From positions 1-12,921 of the forward strand of contig JAITPL010000019.1 of assembly GCA_031289445.1 (NCBI GenBank): 12,921 bases of DNA. Reading direction: 5' to 3'. This stretch comes from Tannerella sp. Lineage in GTDB: Bacteria > Bacteroidota > Bacteroidia > Bacteroidales > Tannerellaceae. The notes under the pieces are model-generated. The model saw only the letters and a list, made by a program, of their open reading frames with translations. It had not been told where the DNA came from and did not search any database. Position numbers and translations under genes: made by a program. This document shows positions 6,074-12,921 of the stretch, piece after piece (the stretch's first letter is position 1; every line of letters begins with the position of its first letter).

Positions 6074-7570
6074 TCATTTTCCGATGCAGAACTTTGAGAA
6101 GATATTGGACAGGATTTCGTCGGGGAGAATCTCGCCGCCGGTGATTTCGGCTAAGTGGCGCAGGCAGTCGCGGATGTCCTCGGATAAGAGGTCGCCCGAT
6201 AATTGGCTGTCGAGGCCTTCAAGAACACGCTCGATATCCTCGCTTGCTTGGCAGAGTGCCTCATAATGACGGACGTTTGTTACTATCACTGCATTTTCGC
6301 TCTCTCCACCTACATTCGATATGCTTAGAATATAGCTCTTAACACGCTCTATGTCGGCTTTTTCGCGGCAGGATATGTTGATGGCCTTAACATTGCCGAA
6401 AGTATGAATAGGACTGCGGCGCATAAGATCGTTTTTGGTGCCTATCATCAGTATGGGTTTGTTGAATTTCTGTAGCCATTGGCTGGTGGCGACGAGGTCT
6501 TCACGCTCTTCCTGCGTCAGGTCGTAGAGATAGAGGATGATAGAGGCTTTTTCGGCTTTCTCGAAGCTGCGCCGAATGCCCTGCGCTTCAATACTGTCGG
6601 TTGTGTTGTCGCGCAGGCCGGCGGTATCAATGATGCGAAACATTCGACCCTCGATATTGAGTATTTCTTCGATAGTATCGCGGGTAGTGCCGGGTATCTC
6701 GGAGACAATGGCGCGTTCCTCGTTCAGAAGGGCGTTGAGGAGCGTCGATTTGCCTACGTTTGGCTTGCCGATGATGGCTACAGGGATGCCGTTCTTTATA
6801 GCGTTACCGGTGGCAAACGAAACGGCGAGGTCATGGATTTTGCCCTGTATTTCGACGGCGAGGTCGCGCAGGGCTTTGCGGTCGGCAAACTCAAGGTCTT
6901 CATGATCGCTGAAATCAAGCTCTAACTCTATAAGCGAAGTAAATTCGAGCAGTCGCGCACGCAGACGCTGCAACTCGTCCGAGAAACCGCCGCGCATCTG
7001 GTTGATAGCCAGACGGTGCATACCTGCCGAAGTGGAGGCTATAAGGTCGGCTACGGCCTCTGCCTGCGAGAGGTCCATCTTGCCGTTGAGGAAAGCGCGT
7101 TGAGTGAACTCTCCGGGATGCGCAAGTCGCGCCCCGCTCTCAATAAGAAACTGCAACAGCTGCTGTTGGATGTAGAGCGAGCCGTGGCACGAAATCTCAA
7201 CGGTGTCTTCGCCTGTATAGGAATGGGGAGCACGAAAAACGGATACAAGAACGGAATCTAATAAAGGTAGAAGGTAGAAATTAGAAGGTAGAAGGGTGGA
7301 AGTAGAAGAAGTCGAAGGGAGAGGGCTGGAGGCTGAAGGTGGAAAGTTGGAAGTAGAAGGTTGAGGATTGGAGGCTGAGGGTTGAGAATTTTTAATATAG
7401 CCGTAAACGATTTTATTTGACTCCGTATCAGCGAGTTTGGCGCCGTTTCGGGCAACAAATATTTGCTCGCTTATGGCAATTGCTTCTTTGCCCGAAACGC
7501 GGATAAGCGCAACACCTCCCGAGCCGGAAGGGGTCGAAACTGCACATATTGTATCATCAACCGACATCAT
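6074..7570 (-). CDS. mnmE: tRNA uridine-5-carboxymethylaminomethyl modification GTPase MnmE, with a repeat-encoded insert
   Basis: MnmE works with MnmG to modify U34 in the anticodon of several tRNAs, using a methylene-tetrahydrofolate carbon and GTP hydrolysis. The N-terminal folate-binding domain starts SVDDTICAVSTPSGSGGVAL. The GTPase domain has G1 GKPNVGKST (268-276), the TT of G2 at 295-296 (GTTRDT), G3 DTAG (315-318) and G4 TKND (378-381). The protein ends in FCIGK with the conserved Cys495. At 498 residues it is about 40 longer than usual (E. coli 454). The excess is residues 61-104, a Ser/Pro/Leu-rich stretch encoded entirely by a 7-base repeat array, placed in a loop before VLVSVFRAPHSYTGED. 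Catalytic motifs and frame are otherwise intact, so it is probably functional. The start (tandem ATGs at 7565-7570) lies 2 bases after the DUF362 stop, indicating one transcript. Confidence 0.97.
   Translation of the reverse strand: MMSVDDTICAVSTPSGSGGVALIRVSGKEAIAISEQIFVARNGAKLADTESNKIVYGYIKNSQPSASNPQPSTSNFPPSASSPLPSTSSTSTLLPSNFYLLPLLDSVLVSVFRAPHSYTGEDTVEISCHGSLYIQQQLLQFLIESGARLAHPGEFTQRAFLNGKMDLSQAEAVADLIASTSAGMHRLAINQMRGGFSDELQRLRARLLEFTSLIELELDFSDHEDLEFADRKALRDLAVEIQGKIHDLAVSFATGNAIKNGIPVAIIGKPNVGKSTLLNALLNEERAIVSEIPGTTRDTIEEILNIEGRMFRIIDTAGLRDNTTDSIEAQGIRRSFEKAEKASIILYLYDLTQEEREDLVATSQWLQKFNKPILMIGTKNDLMRRSPIHTFGNVKAINISCREKADIERVKSYILSISNVGGESENAVIVTNVRHYEALCQASEDIERVLEGLDSQLSGDLLSEDIRDCLRHLAEITGGEILPDEILSNIFSKFCIGK
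7262..7390 (-). repeat. Degenerate 7-base tandem repeat inside mnmE
   Basis: About 18 imperfect heptamers, on the mnmE sense strand of the type TTCTACC, CTCAACC, TCCAGCC and TCCAACT, run without a break through 129 bases (43 codons). One unit near 7309 carries two extra bases. The strand is almost purely pyrimidine at the first positions of each unit, which yields Ser, Pro, Leu, Thr and Asn codons. TTCTACC also occurs at the end of the 8871-8982 array on the other strand. Confidence 0.9.
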
Positions 7571-7572
7571 AA

Positions 7573-8691
7573 TCAGACACTTATAAGTTCGTACTTATTC
7601 ACTCCCAATCCTATCTCTTCGGCATATTCGAGGCCTGCCTGCCACCTTACATTGGGATGCACAAGGGTGAACTTGTCTTCGTGCGCATCTATCTCGCCTT
7701 TGTGAGCTTCAGTGAGGCGTGTACCGGGCAGTGCGGGAGCCTGCATAACAAGGTCGGCGCAGGCACGGTCGAGAGCCACCGGGTCGAGCGAGGCGGCTAT
7801 GCCGATATCCGGCACAAGTGGCGCATCGTTATGATTCCAGCAATCACATTCGGGCGATACATTCATAACGAAGCTGATATGAAAATTGGGTTTGCCGGCG
7901 AGGATTGCCTTGGTGTATTCGGCGATTTTGTAATTGAGCAACTCCGACGAGCAATAGTCGGCGAGCACAGCCGATTCGTACTGGCAGAGGGCAACGCACT
8001 GTCCGCAACCGACACATGTATCATAATCAATAACAGCTTTGCGGGTATCGTCGAGCCGTATGGCGTCATGTGCGCAGTTAGCAACGCATATACCGCATCC
8101 GGTACAGTTTTCGCGCTCGATAACAGGTTTGGATGTAGAGTGCAGTTCGAGTTTACCGCCGACGCTTGCGCTCCCCATGCCGATATTCTTCAATGCACCG
8201 CCGAAGCCTGTCTGTTCGTGGCCTTTGAAATGGTTCATGCTGACAATCACGTCGGCATCGACCACTGCCGCTCCTACTTTCGGCGCCTTGCAATAATTGC
8301 CGTCGAAGGGTATCTCGCGATAATCCGTTCCTTTGAGGCCGTCGGCGATGATGACCGGACACTTGGCAGAGATGGGGTTATATCCGTTTTCCATCGCACT
8401 TTGCAGGTGGTCAACGGCATTTGATCGTTGACCCGAATAGAGGGTGTTACTGTCGGTCAGGAAAGGCCGCGCCCCTGCCGCACGCAGCAAGTCGGCCATA
8501 CGCGCCGCATAGTTGGGTCGCAGGTAAGCCATGTTACCCGGCTCGCCGAAATGAATTTTTACGGCAACAAATTTCTTGTCCAGCGACTGCGTCAGAAAGC
8601 CCGACCTCTTCACTAGCCGTTCCATCTTGTCGAGCAGGTTACTGCGCGGATTGGTGCGCAGATTTGTAAAAAAAACTTTCGATGATTTCAT
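7573..8691 (-). CDS. DUF362 domain protein with two [4Fe-4S] ferredoxin motifs
   Basis: This is a 372-residue, apparently cytoplasmic iron-sulfur protein; no signal peptide or membrane segment is visible. The N-terminal DUF362 region includes VAVKIHFGEPGNMAYLRP and MNHFKGHEQTGFGGALKNIG. In the middle are two complete CxxCxxCxxxC clusters, CTGCGICVANC (Cys196, 199, 202, 206) and CVGCGQCVALC (Cys226, 229, 232, 236). These should bind two cubane clusters and suggest electron transfer. The substrate is unknown. The ATG at 8689-8691 is chosen: an upstream in-frame TTG at 8718 lies inside the -7 box of the promoter and so would not be in the mRNA. mnmE follows after 2 bases; the shared transcript does not by itself reveal a functional link. 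Confidence 0.92.
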   Translation of the reverse strand: MKSSKVFFTNLRTNPRSNLLDKMERLVKRSGFLTQSLDKKFVAVKIHFGEPGNMAYLRPNYAARMADLLRAAGARPFLTDSNTLYSGQRSNAVDHLQSAMENGYNPISAKCPVIIADGLKGTDYREIPFDGNYCKAPKVGAAVVDADVIVSMNHFKGHEQTGFGGALKNIGMGSASVGGKLELHSTSKPVIERENCTGCGICVANCAHDAIRLDDTRKAVIDYDTCVGCGQCVALCQYESAVLADYCSSELLNYKIAEYTKAILAGKPNFHISFVMNVSPECDCWNHNDAPLVPDIGIAASLDPVALDRACADLVMQAPALPGTRLTEAHKGEIDAHEDKFTLVHPNVRWQAGLEYAEEIGLGVNKYELISV

Positions 8692-8715
8692 ACCATATTT
8701 CGTTTGAATTTGGAA

Positions 8716-8746
8716 CAAAAGTACATGAAAATATTGAGATTTACAA
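8716..8746 (-). promoter_or_regulatory. Promoter of the DUF362-mnmE operon
   Basis: On the minus strand TACTTTTG (8716-8723) matches the TAnnTTTG -7 box, and TTG (8744-8746) lies 20 bases upstream as the -33 box. The predicted start near 8709 leaves a leader of about 18 bases to the ATG at 8691 and no Shine-Dalgarno sequence. Confidence 0.75.
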
Positions 8747-8805
8747 GTGCGGGGAAAGAAAAAAGTTCAAAACTCCGCAAGATTTACCGGAGGGTAGTCG
8801 ATTAC

Positions 8806-8859
8806 TTCGATTGTTTCGATTGTTTCGATTGCTTTGATTGTTTCGACTGCTTCTATTGC
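8806..8859 (+). repeat. 9-base tandem repeat (TTCGATTGT)
   Basis: Six contiguous 9-base units: TTCGATTGT twice, then TTCGATTGC, TTTGATTGT, TTCGACTGC and TTCTATTGC. A further weak copy (GTCGATTAC) precedes at 8797-8805. Differences are nearly all transitions. Unit length differs from the 7-base family next to it. Confidence 0.92.
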
Positions 8860-8870
8860 TCTGTACGTTA

Positions 8871-8982
8871 TTCACTGTTCACTGTTCACTATTCACTATT
8901 CACTATTCACTGTTCACTATTCACTGTTCACTAATCACTAATCACTAATCACTAATCACTATTCACAATTCCCCATTCTACC
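8871..8982 (+). repeat. 7-base tandem repeat (TTCACTA/ATCACTA)
   Basis: Sixteen contiguous heptamers. The order is nine TTCACTG or TTCACTA units (8871-8933), four ATCACTA units (8934-8961), then three decayed units TTCACAA, TTCCCCA and TTCTACC (8962-8982). The variants are blocked rather than mixed at random, suggesting expansion from successive templates. It starts 11 bases after the 9-base array. Confidence 0.95.
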
Positions 8983-9100
8983 GTTTTTTACTGCCAAAAA
9001 GCGCCCTTATTTATGTGCCGTCAACTGTTAATGAATTATAAAAATCAAGCTATTCGTAAAATATTTAGTTAAAAAGGAGTGTGGCTATGAAAATTATGCC

Positions 9101-9108
9101 TATCTTTG
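9101..9108 (+). promoter_or_regulatory. Probable recJ-recQ promoter (-7 box)
   Basis: TATCTTTG fits the Bacteroidetes -7 consensus. I find no good TTG -33 box at the expected distance (GTG at 9081-9083 gives a 17-base spacer), so the call rests on the -7 box. The implied leader to the recJ ATG is about 45 bases and A-rich. Confidence 0.5.
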
Positions 9109-9161
9109 TAGGTTGAATAAAAACAAAACAATTATGATGAAAAAAATAAAAACTATATATA

Positions 9162-10889
9162 ATGACAAAGAGATGGCACATACAAGTCCATACGGAAGAA
9201 GAACATCAACTGTGCGAAAAGCTTGTGGAGGAGATGCGGTTAAGCGCTGTAGTCGCCCGCTTGCTGGTAAAGCGCAGGATAGCATCTTCCGATGGCGTGA
9301 AAAAATTCTTCAGGCCGAACCTGAACGACCTGCACGATCCTTTCCTGATGCCCGATATGGACAAGGCGGTCAAGCGGTTGAACAAGGCTCTCGGCAACAA
9401 CGAGAAGATACTTATTTATGGCGACTACGATGTTGACGGTACCTCGGCGGTATCCCTCGTTTATCGTTTTCTGCGCCCGTTTTCGACGATGCTCGACTAC
9501 TATATCCCCGACCGTTACGACGAGGGATACGGCGTCTCGTTTCGCAGTATCGACTATGCCGAGCGAAACGGCATCAGGCTTGTTATAGCCCTCGACTGCG
9601 GTATCAAGGCGATCGACAAGATTAAGTATGCCAACCAGAAAGGCATAGACTTTATCATTTGCGATCACCACATGCCCGACAACGAACTGCCGGAAGCGTT
9701 GGCCGTGCTCGACGCCAAGCGTACCGATTCGCACTATCCTTACGAGCATCTTTCGGGTTGCGGCGTAGGTTTCAAGTTCATGCAAGCCTTTGCCATGAGC
9801 AACGATATATCTTTCACCAACCTCGAATGCCTGCTCGAACTTACGGCTATCAGTATCGCCTCCGACATCGTTCCCATCACGGGCGAAAACCGCATACTTG
9901 CATATTACGGACTGAAGCAGCTCAATCACAGTCCGAGTATCGGTCTGCAAGGCATCATCAACACTTCGGGGCTGGCAGGTAAGGATATTACCATCAGCGA
10001 CATAGTATTCAAAATCGGACCCCGGATAAATGCTTCGGGGAGAATGCTAAACGGTCGCGAGGCCGTCGATTTGCTGCTTGTGCGTGACGAAAAGGCTGCG
10101 CGTGAGAAAAGCGAGAACATAGACCTGCGCAACGACGAGCGACGCGAGATGGACCGCAAGATAACGGACGAGGCCAATGCCATCATTGACGAGATGACGG
10201 ATATGGAAGACCGCAAGGGTATTGTGGTCTATAACCCCGATTGGCACAAGGGAGTGATAGGCATAGTAGCCTCGCGACTGACGGAGAAATATTATCGTCC
10301 GGCGGTGGTACTCACCAAGTCGGGCGAACTTGTAACCGGTTCGGCGCGTTCGATAGCGGGCTTCGACATGTACAAAGCTATCGAGAACTGCCGCGACCTG
10401 CTTGAGAACTTCGGCGGTCATACCTACGCTGCCGGTCTCTCGCTTCGCGAAGAAAACCTTGAAGCCTTCATCGAACGCTTCACCCGCATCGCCCTCGAAG
10501 AAATTACCGACGAACAGATGCTTCCGCAGATAGACATAGACGAAGTAATCGCCTTCAAAGATATAAACCAGCAGTTGATGAACGAACTCAAGCGCATGAA
10601 TCCCTTCGGCCCCGAGAACGACAAGCCTGTCTTCTGCTCCTATAACGTAAGGGACGCGGGCGGCAGCCGTATTGTAGGCAAGGACGGCACGCATCTGAAA
10701 CTGGAACTGATAGACGACACCGCACGTACACCCATGAACGCAATCGCCTTCGGGATGAGCGAGCATGAACGCTACGTCAAGGAAGGTCATCCTGTAGATA
10801 TATGCTACAATATCGAAGAAAACGTCTATGGCGGAACAACATCCATACAGCTAACCATAAAAGATATAAGACCGTCAAATTCCCGATAA
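9162..10889 (+). CDS. recJ: Single-stranded-DNA-specific exonuclease RecJ
   Basis: RecJ degrades single-stranded DNA 5' to 3' in the RecF recombination pathway, base-excision and mismatch repair. It is a DHH-superfamily phosphoesterase using metal ions. The signature motifs are all visible in 575 residues: DYDVDG (88-93), LDCG (144-147), CDHHMPD (167-173), SGCGVGFK (198-205), ASDIVP (233-238), GPRINASGR (286-294), then the DHHA1 region with NPDWHKGVIGIVASRL (358-373) and FGGHTYAAG (417-425). The C-terminus is an OB-type DNA-binding segment. Length is normal. ATG start at 9162 gives the expected N-terminus; the upstream ATGs at 9134 and 9137 are in another frame. There is no Shine-Dalgarno sequence. 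recQ follows after 2 bases, which fits a shared role, because helicase unwinding feeds RecJ. Confidence 0.97.
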   Translation: MTKRWHIQVHTEEEHQLCEKLVEEMRLSAVVARLLVKRRIASSDGVKKFFRPNLNDLHDPFLMPDMDKAVKRLNKALGNNEKILIYGDYDVDGTSAVSLVYRFLRPFSTMLDYYIPDRYDEGYGVSFRSIDYAERNGIRLVIALDCGIKAIDKIKYANQKGIDFIICDHHMPDNELPEALAVLDAKRTDSHYPYEHLSGCGVGFKFMQAFAMSNDISFTNLECLLELTAISIASDIVPITGENRILAYYGLKQLNHSPSIGLQGIINTSGLAGKDITISDIVFKIGPRINASGRMLNGREAVDLLLVRDEKAAREKSENIDLRNDERREMDRKITDEANAIIDEMTDMEDRKGIVVYNPDWHKGVIGIVASRLTEKYYRPAVVLTKSGELVTGSARSIAGFDMYKAIENCRDLLENFGGHTYAAGLSLREENLEAFIERFTRIALEEITDEQMLPQIDIDEVIAFKDINQQLMNELKRMNPFGPENDKPVFCSYNVRDAGGSRIVGKDGTHLKLELIDDTARTPMNAIAFGMSEHERYVKEGHPVDICYNIEENVYGGTTSIQLTIKDIRPSNSR

Positions 10890-10891
10890 TC

Positions 10892-12805
10892 GTGGCCGAC
10901 ATTCTGCTTGAAACATTAGAGCAATACTGGAACTACAAATCTTTCCGCCCGCTTCAGGAGGACATTATCCGCTCCGTGCTGGCGGGCAACGACACGCTCG
11001 GACTTATGCCTACCGGCGGCGGCAAGTCGCTGACTTTTCAGGTGCCCGCCATGACTCTGGAAGGCATCTGCCTTGTCATCACTCCGCTGATTGCGCTGAT
11101 GAAAGATCAGGTGGACAACCTCAAGGCTCGCCACATAAAGGCGACAACAGTCTATTCGGGCATGTCGTCCGAGGAGATAAACAGGCATTTCGACAACTGC
11201 ATCTACGGAGATTACAAGTTTCTCTACATATCGCCCGAAAGACTGCATACCGAACTGTTTCTTAAAAAGTTGCCGCAGATGAACGTCTGCATGTTAGTCG
11301 TTGACGAAAGCCACTGTATCTCGCAGTGGGGTTACGATTTCCGCCCTTCCTATCTTCATATCGCCGATGTGCGCAAGCTGCTGCCCGCGACTGTCCCCGT
11401 GCTGGCTCTGACGGCGACGGCCACTCCCGATGTAATCGACGACATACAGGAGAAACTGCATTTTCGCCGCAAGAATGTGTTGAAGAAAAGCTTTGTGCGC
11501 GATAACCTTGCTTATGTAGTGCGCAATGTAGAGAACAAAACGGAGGAGATGAAACATATCCTGCGCAGCGTCGAGGGTACAGCTATTATATATGTACGCA
11601 ACCGCAAGCATACGGCCGAGATAGCGAGGGAGTTGCAGCAGGCAGGTTTTTCGGCGCATTTCTTTCATGCCGGCCTCAATCGCGACGAGAAAATACTGCG
11701 ACAGGATGCCTGGAAAACAGGAGCCTGCCGTGTGATTGTCGCTACCAACGCCTTCGGTATGGGTATCGACAAGGCCGATGTGCGCGTGGTTATCCATGCC
11801 GACATGCCCGGCTCGCTGGAAGAGTATTTTCAGGAAGCGGGACGCGCCGGTCGCGATGAACAGAAAGCCTACGCTATCGCCCTCTGTTCGCCGACCGAAG
11901 CATCGATGCTCAACAAGCGCATCGACAACGAGTATCCCGACAAGTCGTTTATCGCAAGGGTCTATGAGGCGCTGGGCAACTATTACGAGATAGCCGTCGG
12001 CTTCGGCGAGTTTCGTTCGCACGGATTTTCTCTGGAGGACTTCTGCATGCTGTTTAAATTCTCTTTCACCCAGACAAATTACGCTCTCAAGATACTCGAA
12101 GCGGCAGGATATATCGAATATATCGAAGAGCCGGACAACAGTTCGCGCCTGCTCTTTCTCGTCAATCGCGACGAGCTTTACAGGACGCACGTCAGCCGCT
12201 CTGCCGAGGAAATCATTCAGACCATACTGCGTTCCTATACAGGCCCTTTTGCCGATTACGTCTTTATCGACGAGTCGGTGATAGCCACCCGCACGCAATC
12301 TACGCGCGACAAGGTTTACAATGAGTTGATTGCGCTCTCGAAGATGCACATCGTGAGTTATATTCCGCAGAAGAAGCTGCCGCAGATAGTTTTCACCCGC
12401 GAACGTGTCGAGACAAAGCGCGTGGTCATCCCCCGCACCATCTACGAAGAGCGCCGGATGCGTTCCAGTGAAAGGCTTGGGAAAGTGATCGAGTACATCA
12501 CCTCGAACAACGTTTGTCGCACGCGGATACTGTTGAGTTATTTCGGTGAGCGCAGCAGCGGCGACTGCCATAACTGCGATGTATGCCGGCGCAAGATGCG
12601 GTCGGGATTGCTGCAGTGGGAGTACAGCGCCGTTCGCGAGGCTCTGCTTTTGCATCTCAAGGACAAAGGCTCGGAAGCGGTCAATAGCCTCTCGTATTCA
12701 CTGCCGCTGGAGAAGGATAAGAACGTCGCCGTCATCCGCTATATGCTTGATAACAACGACAGTATCCAATTGCAAAGCGGAATCGTTAAATTAATTGAGA
12801 ATTGA
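10892..12805 (+). CDS. recQ: ATP-dependent DNA helicase of the RecQ family
   Basis: This is a 3'-5' superfamily 2 helicase that unwinds DNA for recombinational repair, here paired with RecJ. In 637 residues: FRPLQEDII (18-26), Walker A MPTGGGKS (39-46), TPLIALMKDQV (64-74), DESHCISQWGYDFRPSY (138-154), LTATAT (173-178), VIVATNAFGMGIDKADVR (281-298) and QEAGRAGRDEQ (314-324). About 200 residues, including a winged-helix-like stretch near 380-430, separate the helicase core from a four-cysteine zinc site (Cys542, 559, 562, 565), and there is no HRDC domain. This resembles one of the RecQ versions found in Bacteroidetes. The box II is DESH instead of DEAH. The GTG at 10892 is preferred, 2 bases after the recJ stop, because VADILLETLEQYW is the normal N-terminus; an ATG at 10802 would overlap recJ by 88 bases and add 30 unrelated residues. 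Confidence 0.95.
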   Translation: MADILLETLEQYWNYKSFRPLQEDIIRSVLAGNDTLGLMPTGGGKSLTFQVPAMTLEGICLVITPLIALMKDQVDNLKARHIKATTVYSGMSSEEINRHFDNCIYGDYKFLYISPERLHTELFLKKLPQMNVCMLVVDESHCISQWGYDFRPSYLHIADVRKLLPATVPVLALTATATPDVIDDIQEKLHFRRKNVLKKSFVRDNLAYVVRNVENKTEEMKHILRSVEGTAIIYVRNRKHTAEIARELQQAGFSAHFFHAGLNRDEKILRQDAWKTGACRVIVATNAFGMGIDKADVRVVIHADMPGSLEEYFQEAGRAGRDEQKAYAIALCSPTEASMLNKRIDNEYPDKSFIARVYEALGNYYEIAVGFGEFRSHGFSLEDFCMLFKFSFTQTNYALKILEAAGYIEYIEEPDNSSRLLFLVNRDELYRTHVSRSAEEIIQTILRSYTGPFADYVFIDESVIATRTQSTRDKVYNELIALSKMHIVSYIPQKKLPQIVFTRERVETKRVVIPRTIYEERRMRSSERLGKVIEYITSNNVCRTRILLSYFGERSSGDCHNCDVCRRKMRSGLLQWEYSAVREALLLHLKDKGSEAVNSLSYSLPLEKDKNVAVIRYMLDNNDSIQLQSGIVKLIEN

Positions 12806-12853
12806 GAATTCGGAATTTTTCCCCATCGGGGATACAGACTCTAATTCTCAATT
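12791..12853. repeat. Heptamer repeat and inverted repeat at the recQ 3' end
   Basis: TTAATTGAGAATTGAGAATT (12791-12810) encodes the last residues and the TGA stop of recQ. AATTGAGAATT at 12800-12810 is the exact reverse complement of AATTCTCAATT at 12843-12853. An inner TCCCC-ATC-GGGGA hairpin (12820-12832) lies between them. It could fold in the mRNA, but there is no T-run after either stem on the plus strand, so it is not a textbook terminator. Confidence 0.7.
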
Positions 12854-12856
12854 ATG

Positions 12857-12921
12857 TCACGTCCTAAAAAAAGTTGACAGGTTATGATTCTATTTTTCTT
12901 ATAGGATTAGGCGTTTAGGTC
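12857..12921. other. Non-coding right edge, possible mobile-element border
   Basis: The sequence TCCTAAAAAAAGTTGACAG (12862-12880) after the inverted repeat has the look of an insertion-sequence terminus. It includes a perfect TTGACA, unlike the promoter style elsewhere in the window. No transposase is in view and the window stops here, so this is only a suspicion. No gene is visible from 12806 to 12921. Confidence 0.2.

Larger units (their letters stand above)
8692..9161. other. Divergent spacer between the DUF362 and recJ genes
   Basis: These 470 bases contain the leftward DUF362 promoter, a 9-base tandem repeat, a 7-base tandem repeat, an AT-rich stretch with a T-run (8985-8989), and the rightward recJ promoter. 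An open frame across the repeats reads Phe-Asp-Cys and Ser-Leu-Phe-Thr periodicities and is simply translated repeat. I see no RNA gene and no real protein gene here. Confidence 0.8.

Noticed and set aside
8692..8718. TTG start for the DUF362 gene, adding nine residues
   Set aside because: The TTG overlaps the -7 promoter box, so it would not be transcribed.
8704..8934. A 76-codon frame with Phe-Asp-Cys repeats
   Set aside because: It is a direct translation of the 9-base and 7-base tandem repeats; the start overlaps the opposing promoter.
8871..8982. CRISPR-like array
   Set aside because: The units are 7 bases with no spacers, and no cas genes are present.
11294..12655. A 453-codon open frame antisense to recQ
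   Set aside because: It lies fully opposite a well-supported helicase; the open frame follows from the codon use of recQ and its translation shows no recognisable domain.

Overview
The window looks like a Bacteroidetes (probably Bacteroidales) chromosome segment. The reasons are promoters of the Bacteroidetes type (a TAnnTTTG -7 box with a TTG/TTTG box about 20 bases upstream), gene starts without Shine-Dalgarno sequences, the character of the RecJ, RecQ, LeuRS and RF2 proteins, and arrays of degenerate 7-base repeats. Most coding DNA is near 50-58% GC in the 60-base samples I counted; the nuclease gene at 3338-4345 falls to 33-40%.

Layout. Everything from 1 to 8691 is read on the minus strand, and everything from 9162 to 12805 on the plus strand. 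In transcription order on the minus strand: a DUF362 double [4Fe-4S] ferredoxin-like protein (7573-8691) and mnmE (6074-7570) form one unit behind a clear promoter. A second unit starts at about 6034 with leuS (4417-6015), whose 3' half is missing. It continues through a 23-codon remnant of a DUF1810 gene, a YhcG/DUF1016-type PDDEXK nuclease, an RNA ligase resembling the DRB0094/Rnl5 family, a GNAT acetyltransferase, and prfB (release factor 2, with its programmed +1 frameshift). The gaps between these genes run from an overlap to 16 bases, so prfB appears to be expressed through the accessory genes. gap (GAPDH) follows with its own promoter and runs off the left edge. The divergent 8692-9161 spacer holds two opposing promoters and two tandem-repeat arrays. 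recJ and recQ follow as a tight pair (2-base gap). The right edge has an inverted repeat and what may be the border of a mobile element.

How the genes fit together. The minus-strand genes centre on translation: tRNA wobble modification (MnmE), leucine charging (LeuS), RNA sealing (RNA ligase) and termination (RF2). The plus-strand pair handles DNA recombination and repair.

The points most worth a second look are: (1) the nuclease-ligase-acetyltransferase cassette lying between a broken leuS and prfB; (2) the double gene-truncation scar at its border; (3) a 129-base heptamer-repeat array that has become an in-frame, Ser/Pro-rich loop of MnmE; and (4) the recurrence of related 7-base repeats at four places. 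Everything here comes from reading the sequence; no database search was run.
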